Shown: positions 1-9,059, counted from the first letter of the stretch. The stretch is 24,530 nucleotides of DNA from Fusobacterium sp. (GCA_018457305.1 JAGYHM010000006.1:1-24530), one strand, 5' to 3'. Notes: a model not told the origin generated them from the letters alone. Translations and numbers: made by a program.

Positions 1-1768
1 TTATTGCTGTAGCTATTCTCTCGTTGGCAATTTTTTCTTCTTCCGAAAAATTATTTCTTACTCTTATATTAAGATTTATAAGTAAGAGCTTCATCAATTC
101 AACTTCTTCTTTTGAAATTTCTCTGTTATTCCCAAAATTATCAACCAATATACAAGCTACTTTTTTACCTCCATCAACTATGGGTAAAATTAAAAAATTA
201 TTTAAACCTATACTCTTAAAAATATCATTCCCAAAATCATATTTATAACCCTTATCATTATGAAAAATTATTTTTCTTGTCTTTAAACTGTCCCAAAATA
301 AATTCCCTCTTTCAAATTTCGATTTTAATAAGGGCAACATATTATTTAAATCTTTTATTTGAAATTTAAAACCACCTATTCCTTGTGTATACTTATCTAA
401 ATTTGAGAAAATACTTTTATTTATAGTTAGCTTTTTGGCTGAAACAGTTTCTTTATTCTCATCATATTCTAAATAAATTGCTCTACTATAACCAAAGCCC
501 TTGTCAGAAACTAAAGTCTTTAGTAATCTTTGAATGCTATCTGTAAAACTTTTATCTAAATCTATTGCCATAAGTAATTTTTCTATTGTTATTATTCTTT
601 CTAAATTCTCTCTTAATTTTATATTATTATTTTTAAGTTCCTTCTCATTAGAATTTATTCTATCTAGCATAGCTTTTAATGAATTTGAAATAGTTCTAAT
701 CTCATAAACACTTTCTTCATCAGTTTCTATTAACTCTGAATTTTCATCCTTTTCTAGTCCTATTTTTTTTGTAACATCTGCTAAATTACTTAGAGGCATC
801 AATAATTTTGCAAATATCTTTGTGCAGAAAGCTGCACTTATAACTACTGCTAAAAGACATACAGCAAGTATAGTTGTTGCAAGCATATATTTCACTGCTA
901 AATAGCCCTCTTTTGATATTGCCACACCTATATAGCCACTATAAAGTCCATTTTCATCTTTTAAAGGAACTGTTCCTATATAAAATGCTTCTCCCTTAAA
1001 TTTTTTCTCAAAAAAATAGTAATTAGATTTTGATATTTTCTTTACTCTTTTATTTCTAACATTTGAAAAAGATAGCTTTTGTTTCTCTTTTAGTAAATTG
1101 TTTAATTCTCCATATACATAATTCCCTTCAGATAAAATAAATATTTTACTATCTTTGCCAAGTTCTGCGTATTCTTTTATTTCTTGAATCCCATAATTAC
1201 TTATAGGAATAGTCAAAAGTACATAATTTCTCTTCAAAGAATTTCCCCATCTATATGGTTGTATAATTCTTACATATAATTCGTCTTTAGTTCCAGTATA
1301 AAAATATTCATTATCTTTTCTCAATGTCTTTAAATTAGGAACTAGCCTTCCCTTATTTATAATATCAGACTTTATTTTTTTATTTCCACTATCTCCTATT
1401 ACAAAGCCTTTTGATGAAATAATTTGAACATAAATATTTCCATATTTTAAATAAGAAGTTGCTTTCATTTGAGAAACTATAACATCTGCTAAATTATTTT
1501 GTACTTCTATTTTATCAATATCTTTAATTACTAGATTAAGTCCGTTAGAAGTTGAACTATATAAATCATCTCTTGTTCTCTCTATAGAATTTATATACGC
1601 CTTACTCAAAAAAGAAATTTTTTCTCTTGAACTATCTAATAATCTAATATTTATTTCACTAAAAACTATAAGTCCAAATATGGCTGCAAAAATTGTAGAA
1701 ATCAAAATCAGTGCTATTCCATTGTGAAAAATTATTCTTAATAAAAGAGAATCTCTTTTTATAGCCAT
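1..1768 (-). CDS. Membrane-anchored sensor protein with HAMP and GAF-like regions, C-terminal part off the left edge
   Basis: The frame is open from the ATG at 1768 to the window edge, 589 codons, so the gene is incomplete at its 3' end. AAGGAG lies 8 nt before the ATG. A transmembrane helix is seen at residues about 9-31, then about 260 residues predicted to be extracytoplasmic (Cache-like in size and position, not proven). A second helix sits at about 294-314 (YMLATTILAVCLLAVVISAA). A HAMP-like linker and coiled coil follow to about 385, then a GAF-like domain from about 400 to 575. The last visible residues (EEEKIANERIATAI) look like the helix that usually leads into an output domain. That output (histidine kinase, cyclase or other) lies outside the window, so the signalling type cannot be stated. 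The gene starts 13 nt after the tex stop and is probably cotranscribed with tex. Confidence 0.75.
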   Translation of the reverse strand, partial: MAIKRDSLLLRIIFHNGIALILISTIFAAIFGLIVFSEINIRLLDSSREKISFLSKAYINSIERTRDDLYSSTSNGLNLVIKDIDKIEVQNNLADVIVSQMKATSYLKYGNIYVQIISSKGFVIGDSGNKKIKSDIINKGRLVPNLKTLRKDNEYFYTGTKDELYVRIIQPYRWGNSLKRNYVLLTIPISNYGIQEIKEYAELGKDSKIFILSEGNYVYGELNNLLKEKQKLSFSNVRNKRVKKISKSNYYFFEKKFKGEAFYIGTVPLKDENGLYSGYIGVAISKEGYLAVKYMLATTILAVCLLAVVISAAFCTKIFAKLLMPLSNLADVTKKIGLEKDENSELIETDEESVYEIRTISNSLKAMLDRINSNEKELKNNNIKLRENLERIITIEKLLMAIDLDKSFTDSIQRLLKTLVSDKGFGYSRAIYLEYDENKETVSAKKLTINKSIFSNLDKYTQGIGGFKFQIKDLNNMLPLLKSKFERGNLFWDSLKTRKIIFHNDKGYKYDFGNDIFKSIGLNNFLILPIVDGGKKVACILVDNFGNNREISKEEVELMKLLLINLNIRVRNNFSEEEKIANERIATAI

Positions 1769-1781
1769 CTGCTACTCCTTG

Positions 1782-3953
1782 TTATATACCTTTTCTTGTT
1801 AAGCCAACTCTACCTCTATTTTTATCTACATCTTTAATTTTTACCTTTATTATTTGCCCAACAGACAAAACTTTACTTGGGTCATCTATAAATTTTTCTG
1901 ATATTTCTGAAATGTGTATTAAGGCATCATTTTTTAATCCTATATCAACAAAAGCTCCAAAATTAACTACATTTCTAACTGTTCCTTCAAGTTCCATTCC
2001 GACAGTTAAATTATCAATATTTAAAATATCAGATTTCAATAAAGGTTTTTCAAAATCTTCTCTTGGATCTCTTCTGTCTTTTAATAAAGCCTCGTAAACA
2101 TCTTTTACAGTTTCAAGTCCAAAAGAATTTTTTTCAGCAAAATTTTTAAAATTAAAAGATTTCAATTTTTCTCTTGCTTTACTCCTATCTTTATCATAAG
2201 TTTCTAAATCAAAATTTATTTCTTTTAAAATTGCTTCTCCTATATGATAAGATTCTGGATGAATTACTGTATTGTCTAGCAAATTTTCTCCATCAGGAAT
2301 TACTAAGAAACCTGCCATCTGTTCATAAGATTTTGCTCCCACTCCCTTAACTTTCATAAGCTCTGCTCTATTTTTAAAATTTCCATTTTCTTTTCTATAA
2401 TCAACAATATTTTTTGCCACTGTCTTTTTTATTCCAGAAATATGAGAAAGTAAAGCCCAAGAAGCAGTATTAAGATTAGCACCAACATTATTAACAACAT
2501 TCGTTATTACATTATCAAGAGATTCATCTAATCTTTTTTGATTTACATCATGTTGATACATTCCAACACCTATTGATTTTGGGTCTATCTTAACGAGTTC
2601 TGCAAGAGGGTCTTGTATTCTTCTTCCAATTGAAATTGCTCCTCTTACTGTAACATCTAATTTAGGAAATTCTTCAGCTGCAATTTTTGAAGCTGAATAC
2701 ACAGAAGCCCCTGCTTCATTAACTATTAAATATTTTACTTTTAATTTTTCTTCTCTTATTATATTTGCAACAAAAACCTCTGTTTCTCTTGAAGCGGTCC
2801 CGTTTCCAATAGTAACAATATCTATATCGTATTTTTTTACTAAATTCAAAAATTCTTTTCTAGCAGCTTCTAATTGTTTTGGATTATGCATAGCTTCAAC
2901 CAAATAAAAAACCGTATTTTCTCTATAAAAACCAAATTTATCTATTACTGCTACCTTACAACCTGTTCTATATCCTGGGTCTAACGATAAAATATTTTTT
3001 TCGTGTAATGGTGCTTGAAGTAATAAATTTTTTAAATTTTCTTTGAATACTAAAATTGCTTCTTCTTCTGCCTTATCTGTCAATATATTTCTAACTTCTC
3101 TTTCTATTGACGGTGCAATAAGTCTTTCAAAAGAATCTTTTATAATCTCTTTATAAATTTCAATTAAATCTTTTTTGGGAAATTCCCCAAGTAAAACAGC
3201 ATCTACTTTTTCTCTATCTGCCTCTTCTAAATTTAAAGAAACTTTTAAAATATTTTCTTTCTCTCCACGATTTACTGCAAGTACTCTATGTGAAGGGATT
3301 TTATTTATTTTTTCAGAATATTCATAATAATCAGAATAAACTTTTTTCTCGTCTAATTCTAAAGATTTTTTTGTAGTTTTAGATTCTAAAATACTATATT
3401 TCAAAAATAATTCTCTTATTCTTTCTCTGTACTCTGCCTTTTCTGAAATATCTTGTGCAATTATAAGCATTGCTCCTTCTTTAGCTTCCTCTATCGTTTC
3501 TACTTCTTCTGTTAAAAACTCTTGAGCCTTTTCATCTATCTCTAAAATATTTTTTGCTTCATAGAAAAATTTTGCCAAGTCTTCTAAACCTTTTTCTTTT
3601 GCAACATCTGCCTTTGTTTTCTTTTTCTTTCTATAAGGAAAATAAATATCTTCCACTTCTTGTAAAATTTCTGCATCTTCAATTTGTTTTTTTAATTCTT
3701 CTGTCAACTTATCTTGTTCTTCAATAAGCCTTATAACTTCTTCTTTTCTTTTTTCTAAATTTCTCAAATAGTTTATTCTTTCTAAAATATTTCCTATTTG
3801 TACTTCATCTAAATTTCCAGTAACCTCTTTTCTATATCTTGATATAAAAGGAACTGTTGCTCCTTCATCCAAAAGATTTACTGTATTTGTTACTCTTTCC
3901 ACAGGAATTTTTAAATCTCGTGAAATAATATTTATAATTTTTTCCACTCTCAT
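1782..3953 (-). CDS. tex: Tex family RNA-binding protein (S1 domain)
   Basis: Full-length Tex-type nucleic-acid-binding protein of about 723 residues, close to the family norm. The N-terminal helical region carries the family signature LLDEGATVPFISRYRKE (residues about 28-44). A YqgF/RNase H-like domain begins near 323 (SLDPGYRTG), a helix-hairpin-helix region lies near 540 (VKGVGAKSYEQM), and a C-terminal S1 RNA-binding domain spans about 652-720 (GTVRNVVNFGAFVDIG). Tex proteins bind RNA and act in transcription and RNA metabolism. Start choice is uncertain: GTG at 3956, ATG at 3953 and GTG at 3947 are all in frame. AAGGG is only 2 nt from the ATG but 8 nt from the GTG at 3947, so 3947 may be the true start. 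The gene leads the operon with the downstream sensor protein. Confidence 0.93.
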   Translation of the reverse strand: MRVEKIINIISRDLKIPVERVTNTVNLLDEGATVPFISRYRKEVTGNLDEVQIGNILERINYLRNLEKRKEEVIRLIEEQDKLTEELKKQIEDAEILQEVEDIYFPYRKKKKTKADVAKEKGLEDLAKFFYEAKNILEIDEKAQEFLTEEVETIEEAKEGAMLIIAQDISEKAEYRERIRELFLKYSILESKTTKKSLELDEKKVYSDYYEYSEKINKIPSHRVLAVNRGEKENILKVSLNLEEADREKVDAVLLGEFPKKDLIEIYKEIIKDSFERLIAPSIEREVRNILTDKAEEEAILVFKENLKNLLLQAPLHEKNILSLDPGYRTGCKVAVIDKFGFYRENTVFYLVEAMHNPKQLEAARKEFLNLVKKYDIDIVTIGNGTASRETEVFVANIIREEKLKVKYLIVNEAGASVYSASKIAAEEFPKLDVTVRGAISIGRRIQDPLAELVKIDPKSIGVGMYQHDVNQKRLDESLDNVITNVVNNVGANLNTASWALLSHISGIKKTVAKNIVDYRKENGNFKNRAELMKVKGVGAKSYEQMAGFLVIPDGENLLDNTVIHPESYHIGEAILKEINFDLETYDKDRSKAREKLKSFNFKNFAEKNSFGLETVKDVYEALLKDRRDPREDFEKPLLKSDILNIDNLTVGMELEGTVRNVVNFGAFVDIGLKNDALIHISEISEKFIDDPSKVLSVGQIIKVKIKDVDKNRGRVGLTRKGI

Positions 3954-3981
3954 CACCCTTACATAAATAATTAGTCATTCT

Positions 3982-3990
3982 ATTATAACA
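3982..3990 (-). promoter_or_regulatory. Extended -10 promoter of tex
   Basis: On the minus strand the sequence reads TGTTATAAT, a perfect TGn-TATAAT extended -10 element. It lies about 30 nt upstream of the tex start and just downstream of the structured repeat. There is no good -35 at the expected distance, which is tolerated by extended -10 promoters. Confidence 0.5.
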
Positions 3991-4020
3991 CTTTTTCTTT
4001 TTTATAGATAATTTTTTTTA

Positions 4021-4081
4021 GGGGTGTCAGGGCGAGAGTCCCGACCAAAAAGAGGAACAGAGCGTAAGCTCGTAGCGAGCC
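4021..4081 (-). repeat. GC-rich structured intergenic repeat, copy A
   Basis: A GC-rich island in AT-rich DNA between livF and tex. Read on the minus strand it starts GGCTCGCTACGAGC and ends TGACACCCC followed by an A-run. It contains two small hairpins: GAGC-TTAC-GCTC (4060-4071) and an imperfect one at 4026-4045 (GTCGGG...CCCTGAC). It aligns along its whole length with copy B at 15161-15219 on the plus strand. In the first hairpin an A-T pair here is a G-C pair in copy B, so the base pairing is kept while the bases change. No coding function is seen. Confidence 0.7.
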
Positions 4082-4116
4082 AAAAAATTAGGGCTGTTTT
4101 AAAATTTTAACAGCCC
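4082..4116 (-). terminator. Intrinsic terminator of the liv operon
   Basis: Minus-strand hairpin GGGCTGTT ... AACAGCCC (4091-4116) followed by TAATTTTTTG. It lies 28 nt after the livF stop codon. Confidence 0.8.
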
Positions 4117-4144
4117 CTCTTAACTAACAATATAATTTTTATTT

Positions 4145-4861
4145 TTAAGCACCTAAATATGCTTTTTTTACTTCTTGATTGTTTAACAAATCTTTAGCTT
4201 TTCCTTCTAATATTATTTTCCCTGTTTCAATTACATAAGCCCTATCTGAAATTGAAAGAGCCATCTTAGCATTTTGTTCAACCAAAAGAATAGTAGTTCC
4301 CATTTCATTTAATTTTTTAATTACATTAAAAATTTCTTTTACAAAAAGAGGAGCAAGTCCCATAGATGGTTCATCTAAAATCAATAATTTTGGCCTACTC
4401 ATAATTGCTCTTCCCATAGCTAGCATTTGTTGTTCTCCACCAGACAGTGTTCCTGCTAATTGATTTTTTCTCTCAGCCATTCGCGGAAAAATAGAATAAA
4501 ATTCTGCTCTATCTTTTTCTTTATTTTCGTTTGTATCTTTTATAGTATATTGCCCTAGTTTTATATTATCTACAACTGATAAATTTTTAAAAACTCTTCG
4601 TCCTTCAGGAACTTGTGCTATACCCAATTTACAAATATCATTAGGTTTTTCTTTCATTATATCTTTTGAACGAAAAGATATTGTGCCTTGTTTAGCCCTT
4701 ATAAGGCCTGAAATAGTTTGTAAGGTTGTTGTCTTCCCAGCTCCATTTGCACCAATTAAAGAAACAATTTCTCCTTCTTTAACTTCTAAAGAAATTCCTT
4801 TTAAGGCGTGAATATTATCATAAAATACATGTAAATTTTCAATTTTTAATATTGCTGACAT
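4145..4861 (-). CDS. livF: Branched-chain amino acid ABC transporter ATP-binding protein LivF
   Basis: ATPase of 238 residues, normal for LivF. It shows Walker A GANGAGKTT (37-45), the ABC signature LSGGEQQ (139-145), Walker B LLILDEP (159-165) and the switch histidine region after LLVEQNAKMAL. It pairs with LivG to power uptake of leucine, isoleucine and valine through the LivHM channel on the inner face of the cytoplasmic membrane. Its ATG overlaps the last base of the livG stop codon (TAATG), implying translational coupling. It is the last gene of the five-gene liv operon and is followed by a terminator. Confidence 0.95.
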   Translation of the reverse strand: MSAILKIENLHVFYDNIHALKGISLEVKEGEIVSLIGANGAGKTTTLQTISGLIRAKQGTISFRSKDIMKEKPNDICKLGIAQVPEGRRVFKNLSVVDNIKLGQYTIKDTNENKEKDRAEFYSIFPRMAERKNQLAGTLSGGEQQMLAMGRAIMSRPKLLILDEPSMGLAPLFVKEIFNVIKKLNEMGTTILLVEQNAKMALSISDRAYVIETGKIILEGKAKDLLNNQEVKKAYLGA

Positions 4862-5670
4862 TATTTTTCAACCTCTCCTTCTCCAAGCTCATCATCAGTA
4901 TCTTCTCCAAGATAAGCAGCCACTACTTTTGGATTATTTATAACTTCTGTTGGCACTCCACTTGCTAAAACTGTTCCGTGATCTAATACTACTAACTTTT
5001 CACATATTCCTAAAACTAATTTCATATCATGCTCGATCAATAAAATAGCAATTCCAAAAGTATCTCTAATTAGTTTTATCGTTTGCATTAGTTCTTCCGT
5101 TTCTGTTGGATTCATTCCAGCAGCAGGTTCATCAAGCAATAATAATTTAGGATTAGTTGCCATTGCTCTTGCTATTTCTAATTTTCTTTGTTCACCATAA
5201 GGTAAATTTCCAGCTGCCTGCTCCGCATACTTATCTAAATTAAAAATTTTTAATAGTTCCATAGATTTTTTTCTAATTTCTTTTTCTTCTTTCCAATAGC
5301 TAGGTGATCTAAACATTCCAGATAACATTCCGTACTTCATATTAAAATTATGAGCCACCATTACATTATCTAACACTGTTAAGTACTTAAATAAACGAAT
5401 ATTCTGAAAAGTTCTAGCTAAACCATTTTTTACTAAAGTCGCCGTTGAAGAATTTTTAATTAAATTTCCATCAAAATAATATTCTCCAGAAGTAGAATTA
5501 TAAACTCCAGTCAATATATTAAAAATTGTCGTTTTCCCTGCTCCATTTGGACCAATAAGACCTACCAAATCATTTTCAAAAATTTCTAAATTGAAATCAG
5601 AAACTGCTTTTAAAGCTCCAAATTGAATTGATATATCTTTTGCTGCTAAAATTGGATTTCTATTTGGCAT
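4861..5670 (-). CDS. livG: Branched-chain amino acid ABC transporter ATP-binding protein LivG
   Basis: ATPase of 269 residues. Walker A is GPNGAGKTT (40-48), Walker B is LLLLDEP (176-182), and the signature is LPYGEQRKLEIARA, the Tyr-for-Ser form often seen in LivG proteins. The C-terminal tail is acidic (DTDDELGEGEVEK). It forms the ATPase pair with LivF. Its start is 2 nt from the livM stop codon and its stop codon overlaps the livF start, so the three genes are expressed as one unit. Confidence 0.95.
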   Translation of the reverse strand: MPNRNPILAAKDISIQFGALKAVSDFNLEIFENDLVGLIGPNGAGKTTIFNILTGVYNSTSGEYYFDGNLIKNSSTATLVKNGLARTFQNIRLFKYLTVLDNVMVAHNFNMKYGMLSGMFRSPSYWKEEKEIRKKSMELLKIFNLDKYAEQAAGNLPYGEQRKLEIARAMATNPKLLLLDEPAAGMNPTETEELMQTIKLIRDTFGIAILLIEHDMKLVLGICEKLVVLDHGTVLASGVPTEVINNPKVVAAYLGEDTDDELGEGEVEK

Positions 5671-5671
5671 C

Positions 5672-6643
5672 TTATTGGCCTCCTTTTTTAAATTTTTTTT
5701 CTATCCAGTTCAAAACTTTACTTAACTGAAATTCATTTCTACCTAATAAACCTTTTGGTCTAAATATCATCATAAAAATTAGTATAAGTGAATATAATAT
5801 CATTCTGTAATCTGCAAATTCTCTCAACATTTCTGGTAAAAAAGTCAGTACTATTGCTGCGAGTATAGAGCCTGTAAAGCTTCCCATTCCTCCTAAAACA
5901 ACCATAACTAAAATATTGATAGAATAATTATAATCAAATTGTTTTGCTCCAAGTATTCCTAAATTATGTGCATAAATCCCTCCTGCAATTCCTGCAAAAA
6001 TTGCAGAAAGTGTGAAAGCAAATGTCTTATAATATGTTGTATTTATTCCTGAAGCCGAACTTGCAATCTCATCCTCACGAATCGCTAAAACTGCACGACC
6101 ATGACGACTGGTCATAATAGAATACATTAGTATAACTGAAACAACCATAATCCAATAAATTATATGAAAATTATTGACCCTGGGTATTCCTCTCAAACCT
6201 TGAGAACCACCAGTAAAATCAAAATATTCAATTAAAACTCTTATAATTTCTCCGAACCCCAATGTAATAATTGCTAAATAATCTCCGTTTAATCTAAGGG
6301 CAGGTATTCCGATTATTATTCCTACTATTCCTGCTACTATTCCACCTATAATAAGTGCAACAATGTAATTAGGTATTCCTGATAAGATTGCTGATTTTGA
6401 TACTAAAGCTGCTGTGTAAGCTCCTACTGACATAAAACCAGCATGTCCTATTGTAATTTGCCCCAAACATCCTACTGTTATATTCAAACTTACTGCTAGA
6501 ATAACATTGATACATATTAAAATTAAAACACTCGTTTGATATCTTGAAAATACAGAAGAGTTAACCATACTTCCAAGAAAAATATAAAGCCCTAGTAAAA
6601 GAAGAAAGCAAACAATATAATTTATTTTTTTATTTTTATTCAT
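5672..6643 (-). CDS. livM: Branched-chain amino acid ABC transporter permease LivM
   Basis: Hydrophobic protein of 323 residues with about nine to ten membrane segments. It has the LivM-type family motifs NITVGCLGQITIGHAGFMSVG (about 54-74) and GGMGSFTGSILAA (about 251-263), plus the cytoplasmic loop with the EAA-like segment AVLAIREDEIASSASGIN (about 185-202). It forms the membrane channel with LivH. The short lysine-rich C-terminus (IEKKFKKGGQ) is cytoplasmic. It lies 4 nt after livH and 1 nt before livG. Confidence 0.94.
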   Translation of the reverse strand: MNKNKKINYIVCFLLLLGLYIFLGSMVNSSVFSRYQTSVLILICINVILAVSLNITVGCLGQITIGHAGFMSVGAYTAALVSKSAILSGIPNYIVALIIGGIVAGIVGIIIGIPALRLNGDYLAIITLGFGEIIRVLIEYFDFTGGSQGLRGIPRVNNFHIIYWIMVVSVILMYSIMTSRHGRAVLAIREDEIASSASGINTTYYKTFAFTLSAIFAGIAGGIYAHNLGILGAKQFDYNYSINILVMVVLGGMGSFTGSILAAIVLTFLPEMLREFADYRMILYSLILIFMMIFRPKGLLGRNEFQLSKVLNWIEKKFKKGGQ

Positions 6644-6647
6644 AAAT

Positions 6648-7532
6648 TTACACCTTCTCCTTTAAATTTTTTCCTAAAATTCCAGTTGGTTTAACCAACA
6701 AAACTAATATTAAAATACTAAATACAAATGCATCTGCTAACTGTGAAGAAAGATAAGCTCTTGTTAAACTTTCAACTATACCTAAAATAAATCCTCCTAT
6801 TACTGCTCCAGGTAAAATTCCTATCCCTCCCAAAACAGCTGCTATAAATGCTTTTATTCCCAACATAGAACCCATTAAAGGCTGAACTTGAGGATAAGCA
6901 GAAACATATAAAATAGACGCTATTGCTGCTAAACCACTTCCAATAGCAAAAGTCAATTGTATGCTCATATCAACATTTATTCCCACCAACATTGCTGCAC
7001 CATGATCTTCTCTTGTTGCCAACATTGCTTTTCCGTGTTTTGTATTTTTCATAAATAAATGCAAACCAATAGAAAGTATTAAAGTTATTAAAATTGTAAC
7101 GACACTTCCATAATTTAATTGTAACCCAAATAACGATACTGAAGTTTGTTCAAATACTTTTGGAAAAGGTCTGGTATTTGGTGTAAAAAGTTTCATAAAT
7201 AAATTTTCTAATAAAAGACTTACACCAATTGCCGTAATTAAATTAGAAATTCGTGGTGATTTTCTAAGTGGTCTATAAGCAATTTTTTCTGTCAACATTC
7301 CTAAAAGTGCACATAATATTACTGTGGGAAGAATTGTGGCCCAAATAGGAAGACCAAATCTTCTAAAAATTGGAATACTAAAAAGAGAAATATATGCTCC
7401 AACCATTATAATATCTCCATGAGCAAAATTTATAAGTTGTGCTATTCCATAAACCATTGTGTATCCAAGTGATACCAAAGCATAAATACTTCCTATTTGT
7501 AATCCATTGATAATCTGTAATAAAAATTCCAT
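6648..7532 (-). CDS. livH: Branched-chain amino acid ABC transporter permease LivH
   Basis: Hydrophobic protein of 294 residues. Visible family motifs are the N-terminal LQIGSIYALVSLGYTMVYGI, INFAHGDIIMVGAY (about 34-47), the loop KAMLATREDHGAAMLVGIN and AVLGGIGILPGAVIGG near the C-terminus. It forms the transmembrane pore with LivM. It begins 33 nt after livK, a gap that allows different expression of the binding protein and the membrane parts. A plausible weak RBS (AAGGAG) precedes the ATG. Confidence 0.94.
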   Translation of the reverse strand: MEFLLQIINGLQIGSIYALVSLGYTMVYGIAQLINFAHGDIIMVGAYISLFSIPIFRRFGLPIWATILPTVILCALLGMLTEKIAYRPLRKSPRISNLITAIGVSLLLENLFMKLFTPNTRPFPKVFEQTSVSLFGLQLNYGSVVTILITLILSIGLHLFMKNTKHGKAMLATREDHGAAMLVGINVDMSIQLTFAIGSGLAAIASILYVSAYPQVQPLMGSMLGIKAFIAAVLGGIGILPGAVIGGFILGIVESLTRAYLSSQLADAFVFSILILVLLVKPTGILGKNLKEKV

Positions 7533-7565
7533 AAATTTTACTCCTTATCTAAAAATATTTTTTTC

Positions 7566-8714
7566 TTATTTTAATACAGAATCAAATTTATATTGTCCAT
7601 CTTGAACTTTTATTATTGTAACCGCTTTTACAGGATTATTTTTTTCATCAAAAGTAAGGCTTCCAGTTACTCCATCAAAAGAAATATTTTTTAATTCTTT
7701 TGTGATTGCTTCTTTATCTGTATTTCCTGCTGCTTCCATAGCTTGTTTTAATAAATACACTGCATCATAAGAAAGTGCAGAGAAAGCTGATGGATCTTCT
7801 TTATAAGTTTCTTTATATGCTTTTACAAAATTTTGAACTTTTTCGTTGCTATCTTCTAAAGAATAATGATTTGTAAATAAAGCTCCATCTAACACGCCGT
7901 AAGAAGAACTATCTAATGCTTTTGTAACTCCATCCCATCCATCAGGGCCTATAAATTGTGATTTTAATCCAAGTTCTCTTGCTTGTGAAGCTATTAAAGC
8001 ATCTTGTTCATAATAATCAGGTATTACTAAAACATCTGGATTTAAAGGTAAAATTTTAGTTAACTGTGCTCTAAAATCTTTATCTCCATCAGAATATCCT
8101 TCTTGGGCAAGTATTTTTATTCCATTTTCTTCTGCTTTTGCAACAAATGCTTTTGCAACACCATCTGAATAATCACTTGAATTATTAACTAAAACTACTG
8201 CTGTTTTTGCATTTAATTTTTTAGATGCTAGATTAGCTAATACTTCTCCTTGATATGGATCTGTAAAACAAACTCTAAAAACATTTGATCCAGCTTCTGT
8301 TATATTAAATTGAGTTCCAGTAGGTGTAATCATTGGAAGTTTATCTGCTGCTGCTAATTCTGCAACTGCAACTGATGGTTTTGAAGTTACATCCCCGATT
8401 AAAGCAACCATTCCCCAATCAACTAGACGATCATAAGCTGTTACTGCTTCAGTAGTATCTCCTTTTTCATCTAATAAATTTAATTCTATTTTCTTTCCTA
8501 ATATTCCTCCATTTTTGTTTATTTCCTCAACTGCTAATTTTGTTCCATTAGTTGCACTAACCCCATAAACTGCAACTGGTCCTGTTAAAGGTCCCATTGC
8601 TCCAACTTTAATTACATTTTCTGCCTCTGCATCACTTGAAGCTTTTCCTCCACCACAAGCTACCAAAGATAAAGTACACAAAGATAACGCTAACACCGAT
8701 AAAAACTTTTTCAT
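7566..8714 (-). CDS. livK: Branched-chain amino acid ABC transporter substrate-binding lipoprotein LivK
   Basis: Periplasmic binding protein of 382 residues, type I fold (Peripla_BP_6 family). A lipoprotein signal peptide ends in the lipobox LVAC with Cys20 as the lipidated residue, followed by GGGK. Family motifs include KVGAMGPLTGPVAVYG after the signal and the ligand-lobe segment IGDVTSKPSVAVAELA. It delivers branched-chain amino acids to LivHM; the exact ligand cannot be read from sequence. It is first in the operon, has a strong RBS (GGAGG, 9 nt before ATG), and is preceded by a leader ORF and attenuator-like terminator. Confidence 0.93.
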   Translation of the reverse strand: MKKFLSVLALSLCTLSLVACGGGKASSDAEAENVIKVGAMGPLTGPVAVYGVSATNGTKLAVEEINKNGGILGKKIELNLLDEKGDTTEAVTAYDRLVDWGMVALIGDVTSKPSVAVAELAAADKLPMITPTGTQFNITEAGSNVFRVCFTDPYQGEVLANLASKKLNAKTAVVLVNNSSDYSDGVAKAFVAKAEENGIKILAQEGYSDGDKDFRAQLTKILPLNPDVLVIPDYYEQDALIASQARELGLKSQFIGPDGWDGVTKALDSSSYGVLDGALFTNHYSLEDSNEKVQNFVKAYKETYKEDPSAFSALSYDAVYLLKQAMEAAGNTDKEAITKELKNISFDGVTGSLTFDEKNNPVKAVTIIKVQDGQYKFDSVLK

Positions 8715-8820
8715 AATTTTTTCCTCCTATATAATTTTTAATTTTTTGCTTCTAAAACTTTTAAAACTGTATTTATTTATACTACTCCTATCCTCCTTTC
8801 TTAGTATTGAATAAAAAAGT

Positions 8821-8845
8821 AAGAAAAAACAGCCTTATTAGGCTG
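8821..8845 (-). terminator. Intrinsic terminator in the liv leader (candidate attenuator)
   Basis: Minus strand: CAGCCT-AATA-AGGCTG (8845-8830) followed directly by TTTTTTCTT. It lies between the leader ORF and livK, with no gene ending there except the leader ORF 53 nt upstream. That position, inside the 5' leader of a transport operon, is what one expects of an attenuator. The 5' arm (GCCTAAT, 8843-8837) can pair instead with GTTAGGC (8928-8922) inside the leader ORF. Confidence 0.75.
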
Positions 8846-8898
8846 CTTTTAATTTATATAAATTTATTTTTATATTTTTCTTATAAAATTCTATAAAT

Positions 8899-9030
8899 TT
8901 ATTTTCCTATAAAGAGCTGCTGCCTAACTAGATTTTTATTAGTATGTAAAAAAGTATTGATTAAAATGACTTCAATAATCAATATGCTAATAATTATGTT
9001 AATAATTGTTAAGTTAGTTAGTGTAAACAT
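8899..9030 (-). CDS. Ile/Leu-rich leader peptide upstream of livK (43 aa)
   Basis: A 43-codon ORF with ATG at 9030, stop TAA at 8899-8901 and a strong RBS (AAGGAGAGAGGA directly upstream). By count 11 residues are Ile, 7 Leu and 2 Val, almost half the peptide. The densest part is residues 9-24, with the run IINIIISILIIEVILI. It is in the same orientation as livK, ends 185 nt before it, and is separated from it by an intrinsic terminator. I read it as a leader peptide for ribosome-mediated attenuation of a branched-chain amino acid importer. The alternative is a small hydrophobic membrane protein, because the Ile-rich stretch could also span a membrane. The function is inferred. Confidence 0.7.
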   Translation of the reverse strand: MFTLTNLTIINIIISILIIEVILINTFLHTNKNLVRQQLFIGK

Positions 9031-9059
9031 TCCTCTCTCCTTTTTTGTTCATTTTTTTA

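Noticed and set aside
4951..4967. Plus-strand TGGCACTCCACTTGCT, a good sigma-54 promoter match with correct 10-nt GG-to-GC spacing
   Set aside because: It lies antisense inside livG, its bases are dictated by the encoded residues, there is no rightward gene downstream and no activator-site array near it. Most likely chance.
8792..8799. Strong minus-strand Shine-Dalgarno-like AAAGGAGG between the liv terminator and livK
   Set aside because: No ATG, GTG or TTG follows at a usable distance before stop codons, so I do not call a gene. It could be the relic of a second leader ORF.
9017..9052. A 12-codon ORF starting at the ATG just upstream of, and overlapping, the Ile-rich leader ORF
   Set aside because: It has no RBS of its own; its coding sequence contains the RBS of the real leader ORF.
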